Notes under the pieces: generated by a model | What the model was told of the DNA's origin: nothing | What the model saw: only the letters and a program-made list of their open reading frames with translations | Databases searched by the model: none | Made by a program: the position numbers and the translations under genes | Part shown: piece by piece, positions 12,401 through 22,265 of the stretch | Position numbering within the stretch: the first letter of the stretch is position 1 | How the letters are laid out: the number at the start of each line of letters is the position of its first letter | Source of the DNA: Sipunculus nudus | Taxonomy: Eukaryota; Annelida; Sipuncula; Golfingiida; Sipunculidae | DNA: 64,000 nucleotides | Direction: 5' to 3' | NCBI GenBank assembly: GCA_026874595.1 | Contig: CM049311.1 | Location: 52,269,676-52,333,675, forward strand

Positions 12401-15400
12401 CCAGTATTTTTTAATTCCCTCTGCTTTTCAATGGGATCAGCAGGGTATGTAAACTGCAAAACCTGAAAGAAAAGAAATGCAGAAAGCATGACTAAAGGTC
12501 TTGTAATAAAAAAAAGCCATCCTAAATCCAGGTACACATCCACATATTATGAGAACAAACATTTGCCTTTATATCTGGTGATTTATATAAAAATATTCAG
12601 ATATCTCGGAAACTAAGTTTATTGCTATGATTCCATAAAATAAACTTCAAAATGTTCCCATCATCTTATAAATCAGTAGCTAAACCTTAATACTATACTC
12701 TCACAGTCTTAATGCCTGGCTGAAGCATTCCGGCAACAGTGTTTTTGTTATGCAGTAACGAGTTATTTATCACTCAGCCTTATCACTTAACAGGCTGATA
12801 CAAAAGAGAGTCATATGTCACCAGCATCACTCACAATTACAGCCACACAGTGAGATGTACCATAACAAATGGTTATTTGTACAAGAAAAATAAAGATGGT
12901 CTACAAAATAAGTTATTGTGAACATCCCTGACCTATGACCTTGGCCTTTTGCCCACATATCAACTGGATCCTTTCTAAATGATGGGTAACTACTAACCAC
13001 TTACATCTGGCCGGGTGTAATTACTTGGCAACCAATGAGTGAATAACTTAGACCTGCAACCTTTAACCTCCTGACCAGCTGACCTCAAAATCAATTAGTT
13101 ATTTCTTCATGCAAAAAGACCCATAAATATGAAGTTTGAATCACATTCAATGATGCATAGATGTGGCATATGTGAAAGACTGAAGGTTTGGGTTGAACAG
13201 TTTCACTTGAAATATGTTCACAAGCATTTAGAACAATATTGTGACCTTGACCTTTGACCTTTTGAACTCAACATCCATAGGCTTCTTCCCCTATTGGTAG
13301 GTAAGTCATATATGACAGGTGGAAAGTATAGATTGAAAAGTTTGCCTGAAAAATGACTCCACGCAAGAAGAGGGTGCTGTGAACTTGACCTTTGACCTCA
13401 AAATCAACAGGTCTTTTCCCCTGTTGGCAGAGAAGCGATATCAGTGCTGAAAGGTTCGGAATGAAAGGTCTAGCTTGAAATGTGTCCACAACCTTTTCAA
13501 AGTAGTGGATCCTGTGACCCTGACCTTTGACCTTGTGACCTCAACATCTATAGGATTATCCTCCCACTTAGTAGGTGAGCTATATGTGAAAGATCAAAGA
13601 ATTGGGATAAAAGGTTTGGCTTTAAATGCATCCACAGGCTGTTCAAAGAAGTTGGTTTTGTGACCTTGACCTTTGACCTTGTGACCTCAAAATAATTATG
13701 GTTCTTCCCCTGTTGGTAGGTGAGCTGTATGTGAAAGATGGAAGGTTTGGGATGAAAATTTTGGCTAAAAGAATTATTTCTGGGGGGTGCAAACACACCC
13801 CATAACTTCGAGAATATAGGTCGCAGTGACCTAATTTCAGGTTTGCAAGGAAATCTTTTTAGAACCTCTAAGACTGCATAGGGTTCATGGCTCTAGCCCC
13901 TACGGTTACGATTTGTGCCCTGCTAACGGACGGACGGCCGGTCGGACGGCCGGACGGACAAACGGAAGGACGACGGACAAAGACCCATCACTATAGCCCA
14001 GCATGACTAAAAGTCAGCTGAGCTAAAAAAATATCGCCAAAAATGAATGATTACCACGTGTTACCGCCAAATTTGCGTTTAACTTTTCGTTAAATGACCG
14101 GCCAACGTTCATTCAATCGTTCGTTTTCACTCCCGCCAGCGCCCGAGCGCAGGTTCAGGTTATCATTGACAGAACAAATATGGGTACATATGTACCCGAA
14201 AAGGTAACCACGGTTACATGCAGTGACGATACGTCATGTCATTGGTTCATTTCAACTCATTTGCATAGCCGAAGATGGCATTCCCTTCCGAATATTGCCG
14301 ACTAAAGACCGTGCATACAAGCGGGCCATTAATTAGGCCTTACGGAAAGGCCAATTTGAACGATCTAAAATCAGTTCTCAGACGGGTCACGGCGGTCATA
14401 TATTCACGGAGGAGGCCACGTTCATAGCTTGAAAGAAGCCGCTTATTTCTCCAGTGGAACACTTTTGATATTTATGCGCTTTCTATAAATTATAAAAAGT
14501 TGTTGCGCAGAACTACGTTCTCAGCTGACGAACCCGCTTATGCATATGACCGTCCACACACCGTTTTCGCGGGTTTTTCTGAACTGTCAGTGCGATCTCA
14601 GAACATCATAATTTGTATCTGTATGACAGATTAAAGTTGTCGACATTAGAGAGTACTTCACCTAAAAATTCCACGTACAAACCTCGAATTTAACTGGTTT
14701 TGCAATCAGAATAAAAATTTTAGGGTCGCACAGTAAATCTAATATCGGTCGGGTAACCGGAAACAAAGACTTTTTTAACGCCTAAACATGGTTGAAAGTT
14801 TAGTTTATAGTTTAATAATATTAAAAACAAAAACAGGTTTTTATCAGTATGCAAAGGGAGCAAAGATCATACTGGTTCAAATTATATTGAGGAAGGTATG
14901 TCTGTTATATTGTGTGCAATGCAAAATCACCGATTGTGCTCTGGCGGCCATATACTTAATTTTGGACGGGTCTGTAATTTGATAGGGGTGGATTCTCTAA
15001 ACACCATTCATCACCATTACCAAGGTATTCTGTTTTTCATAACGTGCGCGTCAAAAAATCTACCATCGCCCTCTGGTTGCCATATGTGTTTTAGAGCAAG
15101 TATATAAATCAATAGGAATGGAGTTCTTTTCGGAATAAATCGTCCCTGTGAATTTGAAAAGGATCAAGGGTATTCTGTTTGTGAAAATGTTTGCAACAGA
15201 AAATCTGCGAATCTGGTCTGGCCATCAAACTGTATTTGTTGCGGATATAATTTAATGGTTATGGAGCCCTCAGATAATAATCATCTCTTGGTCTGGTGGT
15301 CATATTGGAATTCAGACAGGTCTGTAATTCAAATTTTGTGGAGCCTCTTAAACATGTATGTTCCGCATACGAAATTTGTATCATGCACATAAATTTGTAT

Positions 15401-18400
15401 TCTAAATACACTACTACAGGAAAAGTTCAATAGAATTGAAGCTTAATACACTGCAAATTTGTATTTGACCAAATATAGTCATACAGCCTATATACTGTTG
15501 GTAAATTTGGGCTAGCTATTGAAGAAATGTTAATATAGATCAATGTCAAATTATTCTCGATGGAAATGCGATATTTAATAACAAAGAGAATATGTAAAAT
15601 TCATAAAAATAACCACGCTTAACAGCAGTAGGATTTCTCCCATAGCTAAAAAAAAAACAACACTTATTTTAGTAATAACCAAGTGACCCATTGGTCATGA
15701 CGCTTAGCTGCCAAGCATGACCTGCGACATCACGGGCTGTGGCTTCTGTGGCTCAGGGGTTAAGCACAGGTCTCAAAGCCGGGAGATCGTGTGTTCGAAT
15801 CTCAGCCGAGACGGTGAGATTTTTCACAGTCGGCCCCCACCCAGGATGAGCGCTCTTCAGGCTTAATGGGAAGACCGTGCTCAACGGCCGTGTTTCACTC
15901 ACAAACGAGTGCGCCTTTCGGGGATTCTTCGGTGGTATGACCCAGCAATGGGGACGATAACGCACCCAGAGCCCGCAGGTGCAGGAGTCACCGGGCCTGG
16001 TTGACGCCAGGATATAAAATGAGAGGAAGCGTGAAATACTGCTCTGTCACGTTGTCCGAAACCGGAACAGATTTCTGCAGATGTAAAATTACGTAGTAAA
16101 GTTAGCATTAAAAAATAAGGAGGCGGTTACCTCCACCAAAATCTAAAGGTTTCTTAGATTATTGGTGGGTCATATATAAGTCAAAATTGAAACCAATATG
16201 TCAATCCAAACTGGAGTTATCATGAGCCCCTGTGACGATGACCTGTGACCTTGTGGCCCCCAAATCAATCAGTTTCTTCCCCTATTTACAGCTTAGCTAT
16301 ATGTGCAAGATGGAAGGTTTTGAATGAAAAGTGTGGCTTAAAATGCATCCACAATCTTTCTAAATAAGTGGGAACTGTGACCTTGACCTTTGACCTCATG
16401 ACCCCAAAATTGAACAGTTTCTTTACCTATTGGCAGGTTAGCAATATCTTGAAGATGGAAGGTTTGGGATGAAAAGTTTAGCTTCAAATGGATATGCATT
16501 CTTTTTAAAGAAATGAGTCCTGTGACCATGACCTTCGACCTTTAAGTTTGAAACCAATATGTCAAACTAAACTGGAGTTATCATCTGGAAACTAATTTGT
16601 GAACAGATGGCCCCTGTGACATTGACCTTTGACCATGTGACCCCAAATTCATTTATGTTCTCTTACTGGCGAGTCAGCTAAATGTGCAAACTGGAAAGTT
16701 TGGGATGAAAGCTTGGCTTAAAATGGATGCATAATCTTTTAAAAAAAAGTGAGTCCTGTAACCTTGACCTCTGGCCTCATGACCCCAAAATCATATAGAT
16801 TCTTGCTTTAGTGGTGGGCAATATGTAAGTCAAGTTTGAAATCCATGTGTCAATACAACCTGGAGTTATCATCTGGAAACAAATTTGTGTGGATGGACGG
16901 ATTGGACAGACAGACAGACAAACAGAAAGACAGACAGACAGGGTGATAACTATATGGCATCCGCTTGTGATCAATAAATACGCCAGGTTTTAGGACACTA
17001 GATGTAATTACAGCTGAGAAACTGACATGATTGTTGACATTAAATAGTAAAACAAGTGACCCATGGGTCATGACGCTCAGCCGACTGACATGTTGACAAT
17101 ATGTCCTTGCACAGGAAACTAATAGGGACCTGGACACCTGAGTGATAAAACGCTCGGCCTTCTCCGCTGGCGACCCGGTTTCAATTCCCGGTGTGGCCAT
17201 GAGAATGGGTTGTAGTGGACCGTCCAAGGTCGGTGGTTTTCTCCAGGTCCTCCGGTTTCCTCCACCCTTACAGACTACCGAGCGCCAACAAGTTTATAAG
17301 ATAATATTGGTGGCATCATCATTCATGCATGTTAGCTTAAGTTCATCAGGACCCATTAGCACACCAAATTTGATGACAATCCAACCAGCCTTTCCTGAGG
17401 AACTAGGTCCAGTTCTTAGGATTTGTGCCCTGTTAACAGATGACCGCATCTTTAAAGGTCTCAAAAAAAAGAGAAAAAAACCGTAAAAATCGAAAAAATG
17501 CAGGTGGCGCCACCAGTCTGCAGAAACTAATGAAACTGACGAAACTTAGCCCCATAGCTCGAAGAATATGGGTAACAGAGACCTAATTTATGGTTTCCAA
17601 GGAGACTTTTCAAGGACCTCCCTGCATTTTAAGAGAGAAGATTCTAGGTCCAGTTGTTATGATTTTGGCCCTGTTAACAGATTACTGCATCTTTTAAGGT
17701 CTCAAAATAGAGAAAAAAATCGTAAAAATCGAAAAAAATACAGGTGACACCACCAGTCTGCAAAAAGTGATGAAACATTCCATGACCAAAATCCATGCAA
17801 AAAATCATGGTTAACAATGCATTAGTTGTTCAGATACTGGAGCTTTTGTATCAAATTTTCCATTTTTTTTTGGGGGGGGGTACTTCGGAGTCCCATAGCT
17901 CGAAGAATATGGGTAGCAGAGACCTAATTTTTGGTTTCCAAGGAGACTTTTCATGGACCTCCCTGCATTTTAAGAGAGAAGATTCTAGGTCCAGTTGTTA
18001 TGATTTGGGCTCTGTTAACAGATTACCGCATCTTTTAAAATCTCAAAAATAGAAAAAAAAATCGTAAAAAATAAAAAAAAAAAAGAATACAGGTAGCGCC
18101 ACCAGTCTGTAGAAACTGATGAAACACTCCATGATAAATATCTATCGCAAAGAATCATGGTGATCAATGCATTAGTTGTTCAGATACTTGAGCCTTTGTA
18201 TCAAATTTTCCATTATTCTTGGGGGTACTTCGGAGCCCTATAGCTCGAAGAATATGGGTTACAGAGACCTAATTCCAGGTTTTCAAGGAGAATTTTCATG
18301 GACCTCCCTGGATGTCAAGGAAGAAGATTCTAGGTCCAGCGGTTACGATTTGTGCCCTGTTAACGGACAGACGGCCGGATGGCCGGACGGACGACGGACA

Positions 18401-20575
18401 AAGGGTGATCCCTATAGCTTAGATGACTTACAGTAAGCTTAGCTAAAAATTAAAAAAAAAAATATTCGTTAAAATAACAAAAAATACAGGTGGCGCCATC
18501 CCTTTTTGGGAACTGACAAAACTAGTCAGGGTCAATATTCAAGGCACGATTCATGACAATCCATGCATCAATTATCAAGATATTGGAGGTTTTGTATTAA
18601 ATTTTTTATTATTCTGGGGGGTATTTTCAAGCCGCATAGCTCGGAGGATATAGGTCGCAGTGACCTAATTTCAGGTTTCCAAGGAGATTTTTTATTGACC
18701 TCCCTGGATATTCACTTAGAAGTTTCTAGGTCTAGCAGTTATGATTCGTGCCCTGCTAACGGACGCCCGGACGGACGACGGACAAAGCACAATTCCTATA
18801 CCTCAGTTGACTTACAGTCAGCTGAGCTAAAAGGCTTTGTCTTTATGAATCAATTAAAAGGGCTAGCTTGTATAGGCCTCAACTGCACAGTCTCAACAAG
18901 CCGACATATCGCCCACTGATGATTTCGCGATGCGACTAAAATCGCAAGGGATTCCGACCGGTACCTTATTATAATCGCACATCACTTGCTGGTGAGCTTG
19001 CCTTGTGGCGCGACTTGCGACAGCCATTCGCAGAGCTTCGCAAGATTTATGAAATGTCAGAAAACTTGCTATTCCTTGAGACTACATTTTGTGATCATCA
19101 GCTAGAGTGTAGGCGACTGCGATGTGATTTGCGACATACGACTTAAAGACGATTTAACCGATTCTAACGGATTGCTTCTGTCCAGATAGACCTAAATATC
19201 ATCTTACCATCAGAACAATCCAATCCTGAGTCTTAACAATTGAATAACAGGCGAACTACTGCGCTGGTACATACTATGAGAGTATATAAAATATTTCTAT
19301 TGTTGAATGGTTCAGTTAGGCTCAGTTCAGTCATAGCCGACATATACAGGCCTATTATTCAAATATACGTGAAAAATCACCATAGTTATTCATTTTGTGT
19401 AATGCTATTATGTAAATTCGTTTATTCGCTAAGATTTATATAGGCCCTGCATGTGTGCATATAGACTCTTATTCAGTTATTCACTGACTGAATCGCGGGA
19501 AACTCCCTGATTATGAGTCCCCGGCTGGTCGCCGATCCAAAGTCGCAAGCAGACGCAGACGATCGCATATTCTCTGTGACTGGTGGCTGACAAACCAAAA
19601 ATCGCAGCAAAATCATCAGTAGGCGACATGTGCAGGTTTTTCAAAAGAGCAGCCTAAACTTTTTATTATAACGCTTGATACGACATACCTACAGTGTACC
19701 GGTTGACCCGCAGCGTTCTAGCGCTGCAGAGGAGTATGGTGAGAGTTTACTTAGCGGATCGTTGGACAGTCGCAACGGGCGAACATTTTATTTGTTTAAC
19801 TCTTACCATAACCATCTGCAGGCCTACATATAGCGCTTGCACCCTGCTGGCAGAGCTGGTCAAGCGGTACATGCTGTAGCTACGACACTTGCACGAACGG
19901 TTCCATAATCATAGAAACATGCTTGCGTAAACAGTTTGTGCTGTTATGTTGTTACGTAAGCATTTAGAATTAGCTATTTTTCCTGGACTCCGTTAATTCT
20001 TATATCAGTTGTGTTGAACTGCACCAAATCGTTACAGTATATATCGATAGATGGCAGGCAATGCTAAGGTGAACTGCATTTTTGTTTCTGTATGGGTCAC
20101 TAGATGGCAGCAGTAATTAGGTTTCTGTTACCCGCTTTCTTTGTTACTAAATATTTCTAAAATCCTTCAGCGATTAATCTGATCATACAGTAACATCAAA
20201 TATAACTTGAAAAAAAAATGGAGATGCCGGGGATTGAACCCGGGGCCTCTCACATGCGAAGCGAGCGCTCTACCACTGAGCTACATCCCCACGACCGACG
20301 AGGATGGGATTCGAACCCACGCGGGCAGAGCCCATTGGATTAGCAGTCCAACGCCTTAACCACTCGGCCACCTCGTCCGTTGGTGCCCCGTTGTGTGAAT
20401 CTGATTCATAATTATCGGTGTCATATTTCACCTAATATGAATATAAAATATATTAAAAAGGCAATCAAATTCAGTTTGATTATTTTGTGTCTGTCCTTGC
20501 ACTCTGAGTTTCTTTGTAATATATAATTATATATTAATATATATATTAATATATATACATATTAATATATATATA

Positions 20576-20639
<64 letters not shown>

Positions 20640-21290
20640 GGCACTGTACGTTGGCAATGTGTCTGAATTATTTAGCTTAAAAAAATTGAAAACTTGAAAA
20701 GTTATGGTTCTATATGCCATCGTGCGCGTTAATTTTAATTCCCCGCATAAAAAATATATATATATATATTTATTTTCAATAGAAACTTTCCAATTATGAG
20801 CATCATTGTAGGACATTTCTTTCAAGAAGATTTAATAATACAAATTTTATAAGATTTCCTCTGTTATGTAATGCTTTAACCTGTTTAGCAAAACAAGTCT
20901 GTTATTATCACGTTTTTCCCTGATCATAGGAACATTTTTATCGAAACATACAAAAAAGGGGGGCCGGGGATCGCCCTCGCATACTGATTTCAGAAAAGAA
21001 AACCCATTTTTTTTTTTTTTGCCGAAATGTAAGATGCATGTTATTGTGAAGCACTTTAGGCCTATAGGGCCTTCAGCCACACCCCTTGACCGTTATATTG
21101 TAATGTCTATTTCAGGGATTACGCCGGTACTATCTGGCGGCCGTTCGAGGTGCGTTACGAGCCCTACACAGAGTCAGTGCATGTTCTAAATAGCCGTGAC
21201 GCCGTGGATGAGGTCGCTCGCGCTCTAAGATCCGACCTTAACTCGGTTATCAACGCTCTCCGCCGCATGGATGCTTTAGCAATGGTCTAG
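1125..21290 (+). CDS. TH: Tyrosine hydroxylase (tyrosine 3-monooxygenase), 9 visible exons, 5' partial
   Basis: Iron- and tetrahydrobiopterin-dependent aromatic amino acid hydroxylase that converts tyrosine to L-DOPA in the cytosol, the first step of catecholamine synthesis. Exons: 1125-1308, 1996-2084, 2599-2666, 3212-3262, 5760-5905, 7807-7942, 9665-9791, 10466-10695 and 21116-21290. All junctions are GT-AG and every phase matches, giving 401 residues plus stop. Order: ACT regulatory segment, linker with [10 protein letters not shown], catalytic domain with [39 protein letters not shown] and the HELLGH iron-binding histidines, the third ligand Glu in WFSVEFGLC, then a C-terminal helix. The family is certain. 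Tyrosine rather than phenylalanine or tryptophan specificity is supported by the YQDQ Asp (codon 10631-10633), which aligns to mammalian TH Asp425 (Val in PAH), and by LIKSL-type ACT and FQSTQYVRH sequences. Usual length is about 500 aa, so roughly 90-120 N-terminal residues and the start codon are missing, probably upstream of the window. Confidence 0.93.
1697..1768. repeat. (TA)n microsatellite
   Basis: About 36 uninterrupted TA units in a TH intron. Confidence 0.97.
1996..2084 (+). CDS. TH: TH visible exon 2: linker into catalytic domain
   Basis: Acceptor CTTGTAG, donor CCC|GTGAGT. The leftover G of the previous exon plus TC gives Val, then [13 protein letters not shown] and NPDLDQDHP, the canonical VPWFPR.ISDLD and DHPGF junction of aromatic amino acid hydroxylases. 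It is short and embedded between repeats, so gene predictors may miss it. Confidence 0.92.
2300..2424. repeat. (TA)n microsatellite, partly degenerate
   Basis: Pure TA for about 55 bp, then AT-rich imperfect TA/TATAAATA to 2424. Intronic. Confidence 0.95.
2599..2666 (+). CDS. TH: TH visible exon 3
   Basis: Acceptor CCTGTAG, donor ACA|GTAAGT. Encodes [19 protein letters not shown] and EYK plus two bases of His. Joins in phase to exon 4 to give [12 protein letters not shown]. Confidence 0.94.
3212..3262 (+). CDS. TH: TH visible exon 4 (51 bp)
   Basis: Acceptor CACTTCAG, donor TG|GTAAGT. Encodes [16 protein letters not shown] and the first two bases of Trp. This micro-sized exon is identical in register to the GQPIPRVEY block of PAH and TH. 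Confidence 0.94.
3270..5750. other. TH intron 4, no gene
   Basis: AT-rich DNA with poly-C/poly-G runs at about 4284, 4841 and 5088. No exon-like conserved peptide, RNA gene or repeat family recognised. Confidence 0.5.
5760..5905 (+). CDS. TH: TH visible exon 5
   Basis: Acceptor TTTTGAAG (a weak polypyrimidine tract with an A-rich stretch in front), donor CATA|GTAAGT. Starts by completing Trp, then [20 protein letters not shown] and [14 protein letters not shown]: the THAC and IPQLEDVS blocks of the catalytic domain. Confidence 0.92.
5936..6012 (+). repeat. Short tandem repeat, ~21-22-bp unit
   Basis: CCACTAGGTGTGCATCAGGT recurs with small changes about 3-4 times just inside the TH intron after exon 5. 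Confidence 0.7.
6260..7590 (+). mobile_element. Helentron-like interspersed element (DR1-bearing family), copy in TH intron 5
   Basis: Starts ACTAAGGACCCATGGGTTTC and CGCTCAGCTGAATTTG, and ends GTCAGCTGAGCTAAAAA. The interior carries several TGACCTTGACCTTTGACC motifs, a GACAGACAGACAGGG microsatellite at about 7151, and the 3' module with GACGGACGACGGACAAAG. Same orientation as TH. Confidence 0.7.
7807..7942 (+). CDS. TH: TH visible exon 6
   Basis: Acceptor TTGCTTCAG, donor GAACC|GTAAGT. Encodes [19 protein letters not shown] and [17 protein letters not shown], the pterin-binding region. A satellite starts directly downstream and repeats the exon's last bases and part of its donor site (see findings). 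Confidence 0.95.
7943..8795 (+). repeat. ~71-bp satellite, about 10-11 copies, abutting TH exon 6
   Basis: The core AAAATGTCTCCCGTCCGTAA followed by GAAATCACAC recurs near 8132, 8202, 8275, 8342, 8416, 8487, 8558, 8627, 8695 and 8766, so the period is about 71 bp. Several units contain ACTGTAGAACCGTA, identical to the last 11 bases of exon 6 plus the first three intron bases. Confidence 0.92.
8987..9028. repeat. (TA)n microsatellite
   Basis: Pure AT dinucleotide tract next to the foldback element. Confidence 0.95.
9066..9402. mobile_element. Foldback (inverted-repeat) element with hammerhead-like core, interrupted by (TA)n
   Basis: The left arm runs from GAGTTACCCTCC (9069) and the right arm ends GGAGGGTAAC (about 9397). 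The arms are inverted copies of one ~130-bp sequence; a (TA)n tract at 9109-9160 sits in the left arm. The centre has a further GGTTAGAA/TTCTAACC stem. Each arm contains, in opposite orientation, CTGATGATCGGGTCGCATCC followed by CGTGAAAC (CGTAAAAC in the right arm), which resembles the CUGAUGA and GAAA boxes of a hammerhead ribozyme. Another arm-like copy is at 38612-38746. Possibly Penelope-like element ends, by inference from known Penelope-hammerhead associations. No reverse transcriptase is present. Confidence 0.75.
9109..9160. repeat. (TA)n microsatellite in foldback arm
   Basis: Pure AT dinucleotides inside the left arm. Confidence 0.95.
9408..9461. repeat. (TA)n microsatellite
   Basis: Pure AT dinucleotides flanking the right end of the foldback element. 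Confidence 0.95.
9665..9791 (+). CDS. TH: TH visible exon 7: iron-binding histidines
   Basis: Acceptor TTTCACCAG, donor ACG|GTAACA. Encodes [19 protein letters not shown] and [20 protein letters not shown]. The two histidines of HELLGH are the known active-site Fe ligands of the family. Confidence 0.96.
10466..10695 (+). CDS. TH: TH visible exon 8: third iron ligand and substrate-specificity loop
   Basis: Acceptor TTTTCTTGCAG, donor ATGAG|GTAACA. Encodes [15 protein letters not shown], whose Glu is the third Fe ligand, [17 protein letters not shown], and [19 protein letters not shown]. The YQDQ Asp marks TH rather than PAH. Precedes a 10.4-kb intron. Confidence 0.96.
11674..14027 (+). mobile_element. 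Helentron-like element, long copy 1 (TH last intron)
   Basis: Starts ACGAGTGACCCATGGGTCAT and ends AAAAGTCAGCTGAGCTAAAA. Co-linear with the copy at 24271-30686 apart from a 4-kb insert there. Contains an internal end-like CTGCTGAGCTAAAAA at about 12158-12172, a middle section without tandem repeats, then four units each with TGACCTTGACCTTTGACC. Includes an exact oestrogen-response-type palindrome at 11974-11988. Confidence 0.78.
11974..11988. promoter_or_regulatory. Perfect IR3 palindrome AGGTCACAGTGACCT (oestrogen response element consensus)
   Basis: 15/15 identity with the classical vitellogenin-type ERE: two AGGTCA half-sites inverted around CAG. It lies in repeat DNA within a TH intron. 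Sequence match is certain. Function is unproven. Confidence 0.6.
14028..15680. other. TH last intron, unrecognised DNA
   Basis: No gene, RNA or repeat family recognised. ATG-started open frames around 14788-15107 show no recognisable similarity and no codon-like conservation. Confidence 0.4.
15734..16095 (+). mobile_element. tRNA-derived SINE (family 1), near full length
   Basis: The tRNA-like head has box A TGGCTCAGGGG (15749-15759) and box B TGTTCGAATCT (15792-15802). A tRNA-unrelated body follows with CGAGTGCGCCTTTCGGGG, TATGACCCAGCAATGGGG and GTTGACGCCAGGATATAAAA. It sits immediately inside a 5' tip of the Helentron-like family (AAGTGACCCATTGGTCATG at about 15681). The body recurs at 41263-41525. 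Confidence 0.85.
16120..17050 (+). repeat. DR1-bearing repeat block
   Basis: Interior part of the Helentron-like family: GTGACCTTGACCTTTGACCT units, CTGGAGTTATCATCTGGAAA and GACAGACAGACAGGGTGATA. Its own 5' tip is not visible; it is probably the interior of the element whose tip holds the SINE. Confidence 0.7.
17052..18832 (+). mobile_element. Helentron-like element(s) with tandem 3' modules
   Basis: Starts ACAAGTGACCCATGGGTCAT. Interrupted soon after by a tRNA-type SINE (17114-17300). Then comes a ~345-bp unit repeated about three times (CTAGGTCCAGTTGTTATGAT, GTTAACAGATTACCGCATC, ACAGGTGACACCACCAGTCT), and two 3' ends near 18434-18440 and 18832 (CAGTCAGCTGAGCTAAAAG). Confidence 0.7.
17114..17300 (+). 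mobile_element. tRNA-derived SINE (family 2), partial
   Basis: A decayed tRNA-like head with a box B-like GGTTTCAATTCC is followed by GGTGGTTTTCTCCAGGTCC and CCGGTTTCCTCCACC. This body resembles a central domain shared by many animal SINEs (from memory of the general pattern, not searched). No 3' tail clearly visible. Confidence 0.65.
18903..19632. mobile_element. Non-autonomous TIR DNA transposon, ~730 bp
   Basis: The left end GACATATCGCCCACTGATGA and the inverted right end (ACATGTCGCCTACTGATGAT on the - strand) are imperfect terminal inverted repeats of about 25-40 bp rich in TCGCA/TGCGA. The interior is rich in GCGAC, TCGCA and CTTGCGA words and has no transposase. Superfamily not assigned. 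Confidence 0.65.
19640..20218. other. TH last intron, unrecognised DNA
   Basis: No gene or repeat family recognised between the TIR element and the tRNA pair. Confidence 0.4.
20219..20290 (-). tRNA. tRNA-Ala (anticodon CGC)
   Basis: On the - strand the sequence folds as a complete cloverleaf. The acceptor stem GGGGATG pairs with CATCTCC (one G-U) before discriminator A. The D-arm contains TAGCTCAGTGGTAGAGC, the anticodon loop is TTCGCAT (CGC) on a 5-bp stem, and the T-arm is CCGGGTTCAATCCCCGG. There is no intron, and boxes A and B are intact. It lies in the last TH intron in antisense orientation, followed downstream on its own strand by T-rich sequence, a typical Pol III stop. Could be a tRNA-derived repeat copy, but the cloverleaf looks undamaged. 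Confidence 0.93.
20296..20377 (-). tRNA. tRNA-Ser (anticodon GCT)
   Basis: On the - strand: acceptor GACGAGG pairs with CCTCGTC, discriminator G, D-arm GGCCGAGTGGTTAAGGC, anticodon loop around GCT in TTGGACTGCTAATCCAA, a class II long variable arm, and T-arm GTGGGTTCGAATCCCAT. Complete 82-nt type II cloverleaf, no intron. It lies 5 bp from tRNA-Ala on the same strand, so the two may be transcribed as a pair. Confidence 0.94.
20521..20636. repeat. (TA)n / TATTAATA microsatellite
   Basis: Degenerate ATATTAAT followed by a pure TA tract. Confidence 0.95.
21116..21290 (+). CDS. TH: TH terminal coding exon
   Basis: Acceptor CTATTTCAG. The first base completes Arg, followed by [20 protein letters not shown] and a C-terminal helix ending [11 protein letters not shown], then TAG at 21288-21290. 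It lies 10.4 kb from the previous exon and is isolated by repeats. RPFEVRY and [10 protein letters not shown] correspond to RPFEVRFNPHTERVEVL of insect TH. The helix corresponds to the tetramerisation helix of the family. Confidence 0.94.
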
Positions 21291-22110
21291 AGAGTGGCGA
21301 CATCTGCTGGCAACGAGGAAACGACTGCACAAGGAAGCACCGAGACGGACGATGGGCCTTCTGCAGCTTCAGATATCTTTGGTAGAAAAGCACAAAATTA
21401 CAAATATGTACAGACACACCTGCAACTAACGAGAACACAAAAACTTAGTGTCCAACGAAAATATCTGAAGACTCTGTAAAAATGGAAAAAAAACTATGAA
21501 TTGAAAAGAGAACAGTCCGAACCTCTCTTAGTGATGTTAGTTGATAACACTGTGACAGGATTTAATTTATATTGAGTCTGAATTATCCTGATACTTGGGA
21601 CAAAATGTATACCCAGCTGTATCTGCATTATTTGTGTTGCTTGCTTTTAATTAGAATAGCTATAAATGGAGCAAAGATTGATACAAGTGAGCAAACATAT
21701 TCTATATACCCAAAGCCGGTATAGTATTTAGCGATGTTGTTTTATGATAACAGAAGTCTGTGATTTCAGACGACTGTCTGAACAAGTGCACTTCTTCATA
21801 TAGAGAGTAACTGACAAAGGCTTTGAGGAAGATAAACAGACGATGCAGATGTCTAGGAGGAACAGATATTTCAACCAATTATGGAAGAAACATCCAGCGT
21901 TTTCGGAGAAAATAACTCTGCCTACAGTTAACAAACATTCTTTACAAAGAATAGCGTAAGAAGTATTACATGAACACAAAATGATCTCTTCAACACAGAA
22001 TGACCTATCTATTACGAACTATTACAGAATTATAGTAAGATATATTTCAGAAATATTGTACGAAGTAAAGCAATATTCCCCGTGTAAATAAATGCTTATT
22101 ACTCACAGCA
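21291..22110 (+). other. TH: Probable TH 3' untranslated region
   Basis: No coding potential follows the stop codon. The first canonical AATAAA downstream in this orientation is at 22087-22092, giving a 3' UTR of about 0.8 kb. The end is inferred, not seen. Confidence 0.45.
22087..22092 (+). other. Candidate polyadenylation signal for TH
   Basis: AATAAA about 800 bp past the TH stop codon, the first on this strand. Confidence 0.4.
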
Positions 22111-22265
22111 CAGAAACGTTGTTTTCACGTATTTTGAGGCTTGAGCTTTATTTATCAAAGTTTTTGAACTTCGACGTAGTACTACCCCGAATTATCCATC
22201 CCAAAGCAAAGAATACATGGTTACAGAATGTCTTTTAAAACATTTTCTGCTTGTCTTATTTGATT

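Noticed and set aside
17142-17486. 114-codon open frame
   Set aside because: Reads through SINE family 2 and the family's 3' module.
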